Positions 37,140 through 46,501 of a stretch of 64,000 bases of DNA are shown piece by piece. Within the stretch, counting starts at the first letter, position 1. Every line of letters starts with the position of its first letter. The position numbers and the translations under genes were made by a program. The notes beneath the pieces were generated by a model. That model did no database searches. It worked only from the letters and a program-made list of their open reading frames with translations, and had not been told where the DNA came from. Where the stretch lies: the NCBI RefSeq assembly GCF_026191355.1, contig NZ_JAPHOQ010000013.1:1-64000 (forward strand), read 5' to 3'. The stretch is from Legionella sheltonii (GTDB lineage Bacteria; Pseudomonadota; Gammaproteobacteria; Legionellales; Legionellaceae).

Positions 37140-38451
37140 AACTGTGTCATCTCTTTTAATTTGTTTATAATTTAACACTTAAAAGAGGTAGATATGAATA
37201 AAAAGAAAATAGATTTATCGAATTTTGATTTCAATGAGTTCAAATTAGAGGCTTTGACCCAGTTAAAGTCTGGCCAATCTCTCACTGGAAAAGACGGCAT
37301 ACTGACCCCCTTAATAAAAGAGCTATTAGAGGCGGCATTAGAAGGTGAAATGGATTCTCATATGACTGATTGTCATGAGACAGGTATTTCAAACCGTCGC
37401 AACGGCAAAACGACTAAAACAATTAAATCAACAACTGGAGTTTTTGATTTAGAAACACCTCGAGATAGGGATGGCAGCTTTGAACCCGAGCTTGTAAAAA
37501 AACGTCAAACGGTACTCAACGAGTCACTGGATAATAAAGTCCTAGCCCTCTATGCGATAGGCATGAGTTACGAGGCGATAAGCGAGCATTTATCTGAGAT
37601 GTATGGACTAGAAGTCTCGAGTGCTAAAATCAGCCTGATTACTGACAAACTATTACCCCTGATTACCGAGTGGCGTAATCGCTCCCTAGAATCTGTATAC
37701 CCAATCGTTTTTCTTGATGCCATGCACTTTAAAGTACGTGTTGAAGGTAAGGTCATAAGTAGAGCATTTTACACCGTCCTTGCTGTAAATTCAGAAGGTA
37801 AAAAAGATATTCTAGGGCTCTATTTATCTGAGGCAGAGGGAGCTCGTTTTTGGCTTAGTGTATTAAATGACCTTAAAGCTCGTGGTGTAGAGGATATCCT
37901 TATAGCAAGCATCGATGGACTTAAGGGATTTCCTGATGCCATTGCTGAAGTTTTTCCTAACACCGAGATCCAGCTTTGTGTCGTTCATCAAATTCGCAAC
38001 TCATTAAAGTATGTGGTTAGTAAGGACCAGAAAGCCTTTATGGCCGATTTAAAGCTGGTTTATAAGGCTTCAAGCAAAGATATGGCTTTGCATCATCTAC
38101 TTGAGTTGGAAGAGAAATGGGGCAAAAAATACCCGGCGGTGATGAAATCCTGGAATAACAACTGGGAAGCTCTATCACAATACTTCAAATACCCAGAAGA
38201 GCTAAGACGCATCATTTACACTACCAATATTGTTGAAGGCTTTCATCGGCAAATTCGCAAGTACACTAAAAATAAAGGCGCTTTCACCAGTGAAAACGCC
38301 CTTATTAAGCTTATTTATTGTGCTTGCCAGAAAGTACTGGAAAAATGGAATCAGCCCATGCACAATTGGGCGCTTATCGTGTCCCAGTTACAAATCTATT
38401 TCGAAGACAGACTAACCCTGGGACTTAGATAATGACTGAGGTGACACAGTT
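37140..38451 (+). mobile_element. IS256-family insertion sequence, apparently intact
   Basis: A 1.3-kb element bounded by imperfect inverted ends: AACTGTGTCATCTC at the left (from 37140) and its counterpart GAGGTGACACAGTT at the right (to 38451), 13 of 14 bases matching. It carries one complete transposase gene with its own promoter (TATAAT at 37166-37171). The bases flanking the two ends (GTTTAAAT left, GGATGAAC right) do not form the 8-9 bp target duplication expected of this family, which suggests a deletion or recombination after insertion. The right end supplies the last codons of the neighbouring oxidase gene. Confidence 0.85.
37194..38432 (+). CDS. IS256-family (Mutator-type) transposase
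   Basis: A 412-aa transposase with the DDE triad in the expected order: Asp175 in IVFLDAMHFKV, Asp241 in IASIDGLKGFPDAI and Glu348 in YTTNIVEGFHRQIRKY. The C-V-V-H segment (LCVVHQIRNSLKYV) is the family hallmark between D2 and E. The N-terminal region LTGKDGILTPLIKELLEAALEGEMDSHM is also typical. AGAGG lies upstream of the ATG. The frame is complete, so the element may be mobile. Confidence 0.95.
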   Translation: MNKKKIDLSNFDFNEFKLEALTQLKSGQSLTGKDGILTPLIKELLEAALEGEMDSHMTDCHETGISNRRNGKTTKTIKSTTGVFDLETPRDRDGSFEPELVKKRQTVLNESLDNKVLALYAIGMSYEAISEHLSEMYGLEVSSAKISLITDKLLPLITEWRNRSLESVYPIVFLDAMHFKVRVEGKVISRAFYTVLAVNSEGKKDILGLYLSEAEGARFWLSVLNDLKARGVEDILIASIDGLKGFPDAIAEVFPNTEIQLCVVHQIRNSLKYVVSKDQKAFMADLKLVYKASSKDMALHHLLELEEKWGKKYPAVMKSWNNNWEALSQYFKYPEELRRIIYTTNIVEGFHRQIRKYTKNKGAFTSENALIKLIYCACQKVLEKWNQPMHNWALIVSQLQIYFEDRLTLGLR

Positions 38452-40347
38452 GGATGAACACTCTCCCTCAAGAAGAACATAAAACTTATCTGTATCGACA
38501 CGCTGTAATACATTTTCCAAAAATCCAGCAAATTTCTTCTTAGTCTCTTCTGAAGCAATTAATTCCTTGAAATAATTCGGTTTATTTTCCTTTGGCGCGA
38601 GATAATGCTGGTACAAGCCACTATTAAATATACCATGCGGATCTTCATTTTCTTTTGCAGATTTGAACTCATCCACGTGCTCTTTTCCATAGGCCTTTTC
38701 AAATTGTTCTTGCGAAGAAAACTGTTGATAGGGAAGATAAAACGTTCCGCCGTGTTTAATCACTAAATCATTTGCTTCACGTATCCATCTTTTAGTTTTA
38801 ACAACTTCACTTTTTTTGAGCGCTTGGTTAAAACAAAGCACTACAGCAAAACGATCCCCTTCTCTTGTATAACCCAAAGTGGAATGTTCGTCTTTTTTTA
38901 CAAAGCGCACGCTGCTATTAATGAGGGCTACTTTGTTTTTGGTCAATAATGCCCCTAATTCCTTAATAAAATGAGCTAAATTTTCTCCGGGGACAAAAAA
39001 CTCTTGCAACCATTCAGACTCACTCACGGAGTTATTAAACATGGCATTAATTGGCGGTTGCATTATTTCATTGGTGGTCATTGGGGTTTCATTATTTAAA
39101 AGACGATTTCGTTCCCTTTCCCAATATTTCTGCCGTACATAACCAGAACGACGCGCCACGTTGACCATGATACGTTCCATTCGTGTTCCATTTTCATCCT
39201 CTTTATTAATTTTTCCGCTTTCTACTGGTCCGGAATTATCAAGCTTGGTGTAGTTGACCGCAACACCATTCCCTAAAAGATTGTTAGGGTCCAAAGACAG
39301 GCGAAATAAATGCATGCGAATTGTATCATCCGGCTGTACGTTTTCTCTGAAATGTTTCAAATAGTCTTCAATAGAAACATCAACGCTTTGTTCTACTAAA
39401 TTCTCATTATCCGTTAATTCAATCTCAGCACTGACAACAATACCAAAAAGGCCGAATCCGCCTAAGACTTTTCCAAATTTAGGAGAATATTTATCAATTG
39501 TTTCCAATTCACCTTCAGAATTAATTATTTTTAACGAGCGAATGACATTTGCCAAATTACCTGAACGATGATTCCATCCATGAATATTAGTTCCAATTGA
39601 ACCCCCAACGGAAAAAATATTTGATGCTTGCATTACTTTAAGCGCCAATTTCTTCTTATTTGCTTCTATTTGCAAGTCAAACCAACGTACCCCAGCACCA
39701 ACTTTGGCTGTTTTTGCATCTTTATCAATAACGATTTCATTAAATTCACTCATATCAATTAGAATGCCCTTCTTTCCTTCTTTGGAGAGAGGTATGAATT
39801 GCTTTCCTTGAGATTTTCCCGCACCAACAGCCATTATCGACTGACCATTTTTTCGCGCCTGACGGATAATCTCTTGTAAATCTTCTAATGTTCGAGGAGT
39901 TTCATTTTCTACATCCGCTTTATAAAGTGCTCCCCCCGACATCGCCTTGTCATATTTTCTTTCAGGTAGAAAAAAGAAAGAAATAAGCTTTGGACTGATA
40001 AAACCAATTAATGAAAACGTCAAACCCAACAAGCTTTTGCTAAATAATGTTGCATATTCTCTGGATATAGCGAAAAAAAACTCTTGATTGGTATCGGATG
40101 AAAATAAAGCACCAACAAAATTTGAGGTGGCACAAATAAAGGAGGTGATCACATCAATTGCAACTAATGCAGGAAAAAACAGAAAAATTATGCGCTTGCG
40201 GATAAAACACCATGCTTTATTCATAAAAGAAGACTCTTCTTCTAAATCCATGCGATCAATCCAACCCGCAGGGATTTCTGCATAGCGTCCCATTGGCGGA
40301 AAGCGATTATATATGTCTTGTAATTTTTTCCTTAACTCAATAGCCAT
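38425..40347 (-). CDS. Membrane-anchored FAD-binding oxidase, 3' end replaced by the IS element
   Basis: A 640-aa protein. The N-terminal 130 residues contain hydrophobic stretches (about 45-75 and 100-125). They are followed by a FAD_binding_4 domain: TPRTLEDLQEIIRQARKNG, VGAGKSQGKQF, KVGAGVRWFDL, GGSIGTNIHGWNHRSGNL and GGFGLFGIVVSAEIEL, as in aldonolactone or arabinono-lactone oxidases. The C-terminal half would bind a substrate I cannot name. The last eight residues (NCVTSVII) are encoded by the right end of IS256, so the native C-terminus is lost, though probably only by a few residues. It starts 23 bp after the 373-aa protein gene on the same strand. Confidence 0.8.
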   Translation of the reverse strand: MAIELRKKLQDIYNRFPPMGRYAEIPAGWIDRMDLEEESSFMNKAWCFIRKRIIFLFFPALVAIDVITSFICATSNFVGALFSSDTNQEFFFAISREYATLFSKSLLGLTFSLIGFISPKLISFFFLPERKYDKAMSGGALYKADVENETPRTLEDLQEIIRQARKNGQSIMAVGAGKSQGKQFIPLSKEGKKGILIDMSEFNEIVIDKDAKTAKVGAGVRWFDLQIEANKKKLALKVMQASNIFSVGGSIGTNIHGWNHRSGNLANVIRSLKIINSEGELETIDKYSPKFGKVLGGFGLFGIVVSAEIELTDNENLVEQSVDVSIEDYLKHFRENVQPDDTIRMHLFRLSLDPNNLLGNGVAVNYTKLDNSGPVESGKINKEDENGTRMERIMVNVARRSGYVRQKYWERERNRLLNNETPMTTNEIMQPPINAMFNNSVSESEWLQEFFVPGENLAHFIKELGALLTKNKVALINSSVRFVKKDEHSTLGYTREGDRFAVVLCFNQALKKSEVVKTKRWIREANDLVIKHGGTFYLPYQQFSSQEQFEKAYGKEHVDEFKSAKENEDPHGIFNSGLYQHYLAPKENKPNYFKELIASEETKKKFAGFLENVLQRVDTDKFYVLLEGECSSNCVTSVII

Positions 40348-40370
40348 AGTCGTTTATCCCTTAGTACAAA

Positions 40371-41492
40371 TTAAAAGTCATGCATTAATTTAATGTGAAC
40401 ACCTTCTGTTTGACGAATATCTTCTACCGTTTCCTTAAGACGTTTTGTAGGTACATCTAAAGAGAAAAAGGTTATGCCTTGATCAACACCATTTTGATAG
40501 CTAAACAGTTTGGTACACCCTTTAAGTGCTTCGAGCTTTGACGTTCGCTCTTCCAATTGTTCCGAGTTATCTCCCTTCACCAGGCATTTAAATTGGATAT
40601 TCTGTTGCCCGGCAATCTCACGAACTCTAATTCCAGCGGTAGTTAATTGCTCAATAGCTGCTTGAAAAGGTTCATAACGAGGGACACGTAAACGCGCATA
40701 AGTATACATACGGTGTTTCTCTGAATTGGTTCGAGCAAACAATTGTTCTTGATCATTTTCTGTAACCACCGAAACCCCTTCAATGGCTGCAACTTTCTTG
40801 CGAAGCTCCCCTCTTAGGGTCTCTTCATCTATATCATCCGCATCGATGAATGTTTTAACAAGAATATCTATGGTTTCTGGTGCTTTATTTTCCTCTTGGT
40901 TGTACCAAATCCCTACGGGTGCTGATACTATCCCATGAGCGAGAAAATCCACCGTCACCCCTATCAATGAAATCACATCGATGAAACTTTTATTGTTGCT
41001 GTGCCAAAAATTCGAAAATAATTTTCCTAATTGCGAGAAATAACTGTAATTATAAAAAGGCGTATGATGAATAAACTCTGCATAATCTTGAAATAAAGCG
41101 GCAATATGTCTCTGAAATTCCGTTTTATTTTCCGAAGATAAGAACGGCCATAAGAATAGAGAAATACTCCCTTTTGCCATAAACTCTACGGTGCAATTAA
41201 TACCAATGAATAAATTCATGAGCATGTATTCAGAAAATAGGAGCTCTAGATGCCCATGTTTTTTTCGCGCAGCCCCGTATGATTGGAAGAAAACTTGCCA
41301 GAACACATAAATTTGTTTGAAGAAGGGATAACGATAAAATGGGTTGTCTTTTTGGAGAAAAGCAGCATATTCCTCAGACATTTCAACATTCCGCCACTCT
41401 GTAGCGGTTAGATAGGTCTGGTAAAGTTTACGTTTATATTTCTTATTCGTGGCCGCAATTTTTTTGCTAAATTGGTCTAAAAATTTTCCCAT
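40371..41492 (-). CDS. Unknown 373-aa protein with internal duplication, partner of the FAD oxidase
   Basis: AGGAA precedes the ATG. Two similar segments follow one another: residues about 51-117 (PFYRYPFFKQIYVFW, then CTVEFMAKGSISLFLWPF) and 145-196 (PFYNYSYFSQLGKLF, then VTVDFLAHGIVSAPVGIW), each ending in a hydrophobic stretch that may insert in or lie on a membrane. Residues 200-373 are soluble and mixed alpha/beta. I recognise no family. It is the first gene of a minus-strand unit with the FAD oxidase and, before the IS insertion, probably the methyltransferase, so it likely supports the same unknown pathway. Confidence 0.68.
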   Translation of the reverse strand: MGKFLDQFSKKIAATNKKYKRKLYQTYLTATEWRNVEMSEEYAAFLQKDNPFYRYPFFKQIYVFWQVFFQSYGAARKKHGHLELLFSEYMLMNLFIGINCTVEFMAKGSISLFLWPFLSSENKTEFQRHIAALFQDYAEFIHHTPFYNYSYFSQLGKLFSNFWHSNNKSFIDVISLIGVTVDFLAHGIVSAPVGIWYNQEENKAPETIDILVKTFIDADDIDEETLRGELRKKVAAIEGVSVVTENDQEQLFARTNSEKHRMYTYARLRVPRYEPFQAAIEQLTTAGIRVREIAGQQNIQFKCLVKGDNSEQLEERTSKLEALKGCTKLFSYQNGVDQGITFFSLDVPTKRLKETVEDIRQTEGVHIKLMHDF

Positions 41493-41724
41493 GAGAATTT
41501 CCTATAAGCGGGTCAGCCACGTTTTTGACGAAACGGGGCATTTATCGTTTAATTTCATTTAATATTTAAATACAAATAATAAAATTAAATTTTATCCTTA
41601 TTTGCATTACGTGGCTTTATTAATATTGATGAATAATCAATGTAAGTATTTGATTATATTAAAATAGCAAGAAAAATAATTGTTGAAAATGTCACAATCA
41701 TTCCAGACCGATGATAAAGGGTAA

Positions 41725-42282
41725 CATCCAGTATTTACAAGGATTTTTGGAATAGATTTGACTGTGCCGAAGTATTACCAATTTGGGAAGAAACTATCAG
41801 ACCAAGGATTTAAACAGTCTATAGATGAGTCTGTCATATGCCGGTGGCATTATGATGAGGTCATTTTAGACGTCATGCCAATAGATGAGAGCGTTTTAAA
41901 ATTTGGTAATCGCTGGTACAAAGAAGCTATTGAGCACGTCATTACACACCAATTGAAAGATGACCTTATCATTAAATCAGTAACCGCACCCTACCTGCTG
42001 GCAACCAAGATTGAGGCATTTAAAACAAGAGGTAATAATGATTTCTTAGGAAGCCATGATTTTGAGGACATTATTACTGTCGTTGCTGGATGTACTGAAA
42101 TTGCAGATGAGATCTGCCTTGCAGCAGAGAACCTAAAAACACACCTTAAACAGTTTTTTGCAGAAATTATTAATGATGATAATTTCCGAACAGCATTACC
42201 AGGACATCTTAATGACGGCCCTGTTACAATACAGCGTATTCAAACAGTTCAGGATCGCATAAAGCACATCATCAGTGGCTAA
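41725..42282 (+). pseudogene. AbiEii-type nucleotidyltransferase lacking its N-terminus
   Basis: From TVPKYYQFGKKLSDQGF onward the frame matches the family of nucleotidyltransferase-like proteins with CRW, then the aspartate-bearing DEVILDVMP, NRWYKEA, PYLLATKIEAFKTRGNNDFLGSHDFEDII and a C-terminal ALPGHL. The part that should come before, including the GG-x(n)-TKDVDV active-site motif, is missing: upstream there is only a stop at 41722 and no ATG. The only available start is a TTG at 41758. I call it a 5'-truncated pseudogene. Full-length relatives occur singly on genomic islands and resemble the toxin part of abortive-infection pairs, but no partner is visible. Confidence 0.65.
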
Positions 42283-42547
42283 GTTCACTCAGTTTTTACG
42301 TATTCCAGGCGCACCCATTCATAATATTGACATGGAGCGAGGGTTAAAAATTCCCATTCGTGGACGTAACACCTGGTTATTCTACAAAACCGAATACGGT
42401 GCGATGGTAGGCGGTGTGCTGACCAGCATCATTTACACCTGTGAGCTTGCAGGCACCAACCCTTTTGACTATCTGGTGGCATTACAAGTTTACAAAGACC
42501 ATATTTTTAAAGAACCAAGCCAAAAGCGCTTTTACTTGCTCCCATAG
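42275..42547 (+). pseudogene. IS66-family transposase, C-terminal remnant
   Basis: The 90-codon frame encodes FLRIPGAPIHN, MERGLKIPIRGRNTWLFYKTEYGAMVGGVLTSIIYTCELAG and NPFDYLVALQ, the C-terminal region of IS66 (TnpC) transposases including the catalytic Glu-bearing ER segment. Everything upstream of it is missing, and it overlaps the end of the nucleotidyltransferase remnant by 8 nt, so the fragment begins exactly at a rearrangement junction. After PSQ the reading changes to unrelated residues, marking the 3' junction near 42524. Confidence 0.8.
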
Positions 42548-42640
42548 ATAATCAGGGATTTTACCTTGACTGGCTCTGGTTTCACGCCAATGATCAAATG
42601 CCGCTTTCACAGATTCAAGCTTATCAACTGCTTTATTCAT
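42482..42640 (-). pseudogene. Truncated transposon-associated small ORF
   Basis: Reading the minus strand from the ATG at 42640 gives MNKAVDKLESVKAAFDHWRE and KIPDYLWEQVKALL, then AWFFKNM where it enters the complement of the IS66 fragment and stops. The first 40 residues recall the leading ORF of some IS66-like elements (WRE..., IP..LW.QA), so this looks like the 5' end of an element ORF joined head-on to the transposase tail. Assignment is tentative. Confidence 0.4.
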
Positions 42641-42794
42641 GAAGGTTACCCCTTGGATATTATCGAGGCTATAGCTTAGCTAACGCTGTTGTCTATGGTC
42701 ACGCAGATTTGCCGAAACCTCAGGATAGGGCTGCTTGCTCCGCTGCAGCTGTGATGTGGTAATAGGACTAGTTAGAATTTATCATTTTGAGACC

Positions 42795-42820
42795 CTTGTT
42801 TTTTTGTTTATCATCCCCAT
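42795..42820 (+). promoter_or_regulatory. Sigma-32-type heat-shock promoter of hslVU
   Basis: CTTGTTT (42795-42801), a 13-bp spacer and CCCCATTTAT (from 42815) match the heat-shock sigma factor consensus, with the -10 part essentially perfect. It lies 34 bp upstream of the hslV start. hslVU belongs to the heat-shock regulon in E. coli. Confidence 0.7.
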
Positions 42821-42854
42821 TTATGCTATTCCGGTTTGATTTGAGGATTTAATT

Positions 42855-43406
42855 TTGGAACAATTTCGTGGGACAACCATACTTTCAGTACGACGCGGAA
42901 ATCAGGTAGTTATCGGCGGAGATGGTCAGGTAACTTTAGGTAATACCGTGATGAAAGGTAATGCACGTAAGGTGCGGCGCCTCTATAAAGATCAAATTAT
43001 TGCGGGTTTTGCTGGCGGTACTGCGGATGCGTTTACTCTTTTTGAACGTTTTGAGAGTAAGCTGGAAATGCATCAAGGCCATTTAATACGTGCTGCAGTC
43101 GAGCTTGCGAAAGATTGGAGAACGGACAGAATGCTGCGCCGCCTCGAAGCGGTTCTTGCCGTAGCAGATAAAAAATCCTCCTTAATTATTACAGGTAATG
43201 GCGATGTGATTGAACCTGAACATAGCTTAATTGCTATTGGTTCAGGCGGACCTTTTGCGCAAGCAGCTGCACGAGCATTGATGGAAAATACAAAACTATC
43301 CGCTGTGGAAATAGTGCGTAAAGCGTTAACTATTGCTGGGGATATCTGTATTTATACCAATAACAATTTAACTATAGAAGAATTAAATAATGGCAACGAA
43401 AAATAG
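42855..43406 (+). CDS. hslV: ATP-dependent protease proteolytic subunit HslV (ClpQ)
   Basis: A 183-aa peptidase subunit beginning at TTG. After MEQFRG the mature protein would start with the catalytic Thr of TTILSVRRG, and [23 protein letters not shown] is the family signature. It forms a double hexamer that degrades unfolded proteins fed by HslU. Its last 17 nt overlap the hslU start, and a sigma-32-type promoter lies upstream. Confidence 0.96.
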   Translation: MEQFRGTTILSVRRGNQVVIGGDGQVTLGNTVMKGNARKVRRLYKDQIIAGFAGGTADAFTLFERFESKLEMHQGHLIRAAVELAKDWRTDRMLRRLEAVLAVADKKSSLIITGNGDVIEPEHSLIAIGSGGPFAQAAARALMENTKLSAVEIVRKALTIAGDICIYTNNNLTIEELNNGNEK

Positions 43407-44760
43407 TAAAGTGATGACTCTTGAGAGTATCCGAGAGGTAATGACTCCTCGTGAAATTGTCCAGGAATTAGATAAATATATTATTGGCCAGGATGATGCA
43501 AAAAGAGCTGTAGCAATTGCATTACGTAATCGTTGGCGACGCATGAACATTAAAGATTCTGCTTTGCGCAATGAAATTATGCCAAAAAATATACTGATGA
43601 TTGGACCAACTGGTGTGGGTAAAACTGAGATTGCTCGACGTTTGGCTAAGTTAGCTCGCGCACCTTTTATCAAAGTAGAAGCAACAAAATTTACCGAAGT
43701 GGGCTATGTAGGGCGTGACGTAGATTCTATCCTTCGTGATTTAGCTGATATTGCAGTGAAACAAGAACGTGAATTTGCCATGAAGAAGGTGGAACATCTG
43801 GCCGAAGATGCCGCTGAAGAGCGCGTTCTCGATGTATTACTTCCGCCAGCACGTGGCAGTTTAACTCCAAGTGAAAAGGATAGCACGGCCAGACAAGTTT
43901 TCCGTAAACAATTGCGTGAGGGAATTCTTGACGAGAATGAAATTGAAATAGAAATTTCAGCAACACCTATAGGCATCGAAATTATGGCTCCTCCAGGTAT
44001 GGAAGAAATGACAAGCCAATTGCAATCGATGTTCCAACAAGTAGGTACTCATAGAACAAAAACACGCAAAATGACTATTGCTAAGGCAATGCACATTTTA
44101 CGTGAAGAGGAGGCTGCTAAATTAATTAATGAAGATGACATTAAGATTCGTGCTATCGAAAATGTAGAACAAAATGGTATTGTCTTTATTGATGAGTTGG
44201 ACAAGGTTGCACGACGTGCTGAAAATGGAGGCGGCGGGGATGTGTCGCGTGAAGGAGTACAACGCGATTTATTACCTCTGGTTGAGGGAACAACAGTGAC
44301 GACAAAATACGGTATGATTCGTTCCGACCATATTTTATTTATCGCATCTGGTGCATTTCATGTAGCCAAACCCTCTGATTTGATTGCTGAATTGCAAGGT
44401 CGATTACCTATACGTGTTGAGTTATCCGCTCTTTCTGTGGATGATTTTGTACGAATTCTTACTGAGCCTACAGCTTCATTGACATTGCAATACAGCGCTT
44501 TGATGGCGACTGAAGGATTAACGTTGACTTTTGATGAAACAGGAATTAGACGTATTGCTGAAGTGGCATGGCAAGTCAATGAGCGTACAGAAAATATTGG
44601 TGCGCGTAGACTTTATACCGTGATGGAGCGATTATTGGAGGTTGTTTCGTTTGAAGCGACTGATAAATCAGGTGAATCAGTTCATGTTGACAAAGCCTAT
44701 GTGGAAAAAAATCTCGGACAGATTGTAGCGGATGAGGATTTGGCTCGTTATATTCTTTAA
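43390..44760 (+). CDS. hslU: ATP-dependent protease ATPase subunit HslU (ClpY)
   Basis: A 456-aa AAA+ unfoldase. [33 protein letters not shown] is the HslU opening, Walker A is GPTGVGKT (residues 72-79), Walker [10 protein letters not shown], and the C-terminal sensor region [18 protein letters not shown] is intact. The C-terminus ends DEDLARYIL, the tail that docks into HslV. The start overlaps hslV by 17 nt; family alignment places conserved sequence from about residue 17, so the short N-terminal extension is a feature of this gene. Confidence 0.97.
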   Translation: MATKNSKVMTLESIREVMTPREIVQELDKYIIGQDDAKRAVAIALRNRWRRMNIKDSALRNEIMPKNILMIGPTGVGKTEIARRLAKLARAPFIKVEATKFTEVGYVGRDVDSILRDLADIAVKQEREFAMKKVEHLAEDAAEERVLDVLLPPARGSLTPSEKDSTARQVFRKQLREGILDENEIEIEISATPIGIEIMAPPGMEEMTSQLQSMFQQVGTHRTKTRKMTIAKAMHILREEEAAKLINEDDIKIRAIENVEQNGIVFIDELDKVARRAENGGGGDVSREGVQRDLLPLVEGTTVTTKYGMIRSDHILFIASGAFHVAKPSDLIAELQGRLPIRVELSALSVDDFVRILTEPTASLTLQYSALMATEGLTLTFDETGIRRIAEVAWQVNERTENIGARRLYTVMERLLEVVSFEATDKSGESVHVDKAYVEKNLGQIVADEDLARYIL

Positions 44761-44776
44761 TATTAAGGGGTAAGCC

Positions 44777-44814
44777 GTAACCCGAGAAATTTGTGGTTGA
44801 AGATCTCGGGTTAC
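44777..44814 (+). terminator. Hairpin after hslU
   Basis: GTAACCCGAGA (44777-44787) pairs perfectly with TCTCGGGTTAC (44804-44814), starting 17 bp after the hslU stop. No U-tract follows directly. Confidence 0.55.
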
Positions 44815-45209
44815 GCTGTGCTGTCCCTAGTCTAAAAAATCGCTTACCCCCACGATTCCATCTCATTAAAAATAAGTCAATAATTCAACTTGCTACCTCC
44901 ATTCTAAAATTAAGTTATGCCTTTATTTGCTTTTTCTACTAAAAATTGTCAAAAATTAAGGAAATTGGACAGATGATTCGCCTTTGCTTATTTAATTTTT
45001 AAAGGACCAGGAGCCGTTGACAATTCGCTAGGCTGAACCAAAACGACGTGATTTTAGATACCGAAACGCCAATACAGGAAGTAGGTGAGTATCGAACGCA
45101 TCAGATCATGTCATTTTTGAACAGGATAATAACATGGTCAGCAGTAACAAGATTCATCTGGAATTTTGAGAAGTGATTAAAAACAGCTGTTCTCACGGAG
45201 GAGAAAAAA
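44815..45209. other. Intergenic region, no gene recognised
   Basis: About 395 bp between hslU and the next gene. TTGACA occurs near 45017 without a convincing -10 at the right distance. A small RNA cannot be excluded. The region immediately before 45210 has a strong GGAGGAG ribosome binding site. Confidence 0.4.
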
Positions 45210-45713
45210 ATGTCCTATGATTCGCGTTCTATTGCTACAATAATAAGTGAAGATTCTGATTTTACAGAAAAAGGTTCTGATGCGTCTTTGTTACCTTCTA
45301 AACCTCATTCTTTTTTTTCGTGTGTTGGGCTAAGAGCACATCCTTTTTTTAATCGATCAAAAGTTACTATAGTTTTTCCTGATTCTTATACCAAGATTTG
45401 GAATAAAATAGGTGGAGATTCTAATTACCGAAGAATTAAAGCGTTGCTTATAGACTACACCAAAGGAAGTTGCTTCTTTGGTTCCTTTATTGGGCGTATT
45501 ATTTTTGGCCATTGGAATAGACATCATGTTGAAGCAGTAAGTAAAATTATCGCGAATATGTCAGTTAAGGATTATTACGAGTCTGCTGATGAAATTGTCT
45601 CTGACTTGAAAATATTAAAACCTGAAAAGGGAGGATCTTTGTATTATCGAATCAAATTTATTGAAATGAAATTAGAAGAACAACTAAAGTATGATTTTAA
45701 ATTCACACATTGA
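45210..45713 (+). CDS. Hypothetical 167-aa protein with a Legionella-type C-terminal domain
   Basis: The ribosome binding site ACGGAGGAG is strong. The first 50 residues are Ser-rich and probably disordered. From about residue 75 the sequence RRIKALLIDYTKG, FGHWNRHHVEAV and SLYYRIKFIEMKLEEQL recalls, from memory, a helical C-terminal domain (the DUF5617 type) shared by many Legionella proteins of otherwise different architecture. No enzymatic residues stand out. There is no signal peptide, so it is cytoplasmic or a translocated effector. Confidence 0.6.
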   Translation: MSYDSRSIATIISEDSDFTEKGSDASLLPSKPHSFFSCVGLRAHPFFNRSKVTIVFPDSYTKIWNKIGGDSNYRRIKALLIDYTKGSCFFGSFIGRIIFGHWNRHHVEAVSKIIANMSVKDYYESADEIVSDLKILKPEKGGSLYYRIKFIEMKLEEQLKYDFKFTH

Positions 45714-45785
45714 AGAAACAGTTGAGTTTATAGTGAGTAAGCTCATGGTATTGGCCTGAACAATAACTGTTTTTTCTAATTTTAA

Positions 45786-46412
<627 letters not shown>

Positions 46413-46501
46413 ATTAGGTGATGTAGCTCAAAATTATTTGACCATGATATCCTGGGTTTCATTGTGTATCATCAGGATGCAATAAATATTAAGTGAAAAA
46501 A

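Noticed and set aside
37568..37756. Minus-strand frame inside the transposase
   Set aside because: It is a shadow of the intact transposase gene.
41758..42547. A functional toxin-antitoxin or abortive-infection pair formed by the two small frames
   Set aside because: The first lacks its catalytic N-terminus and the second is an IS66 transposase tail, not an antitoxin.
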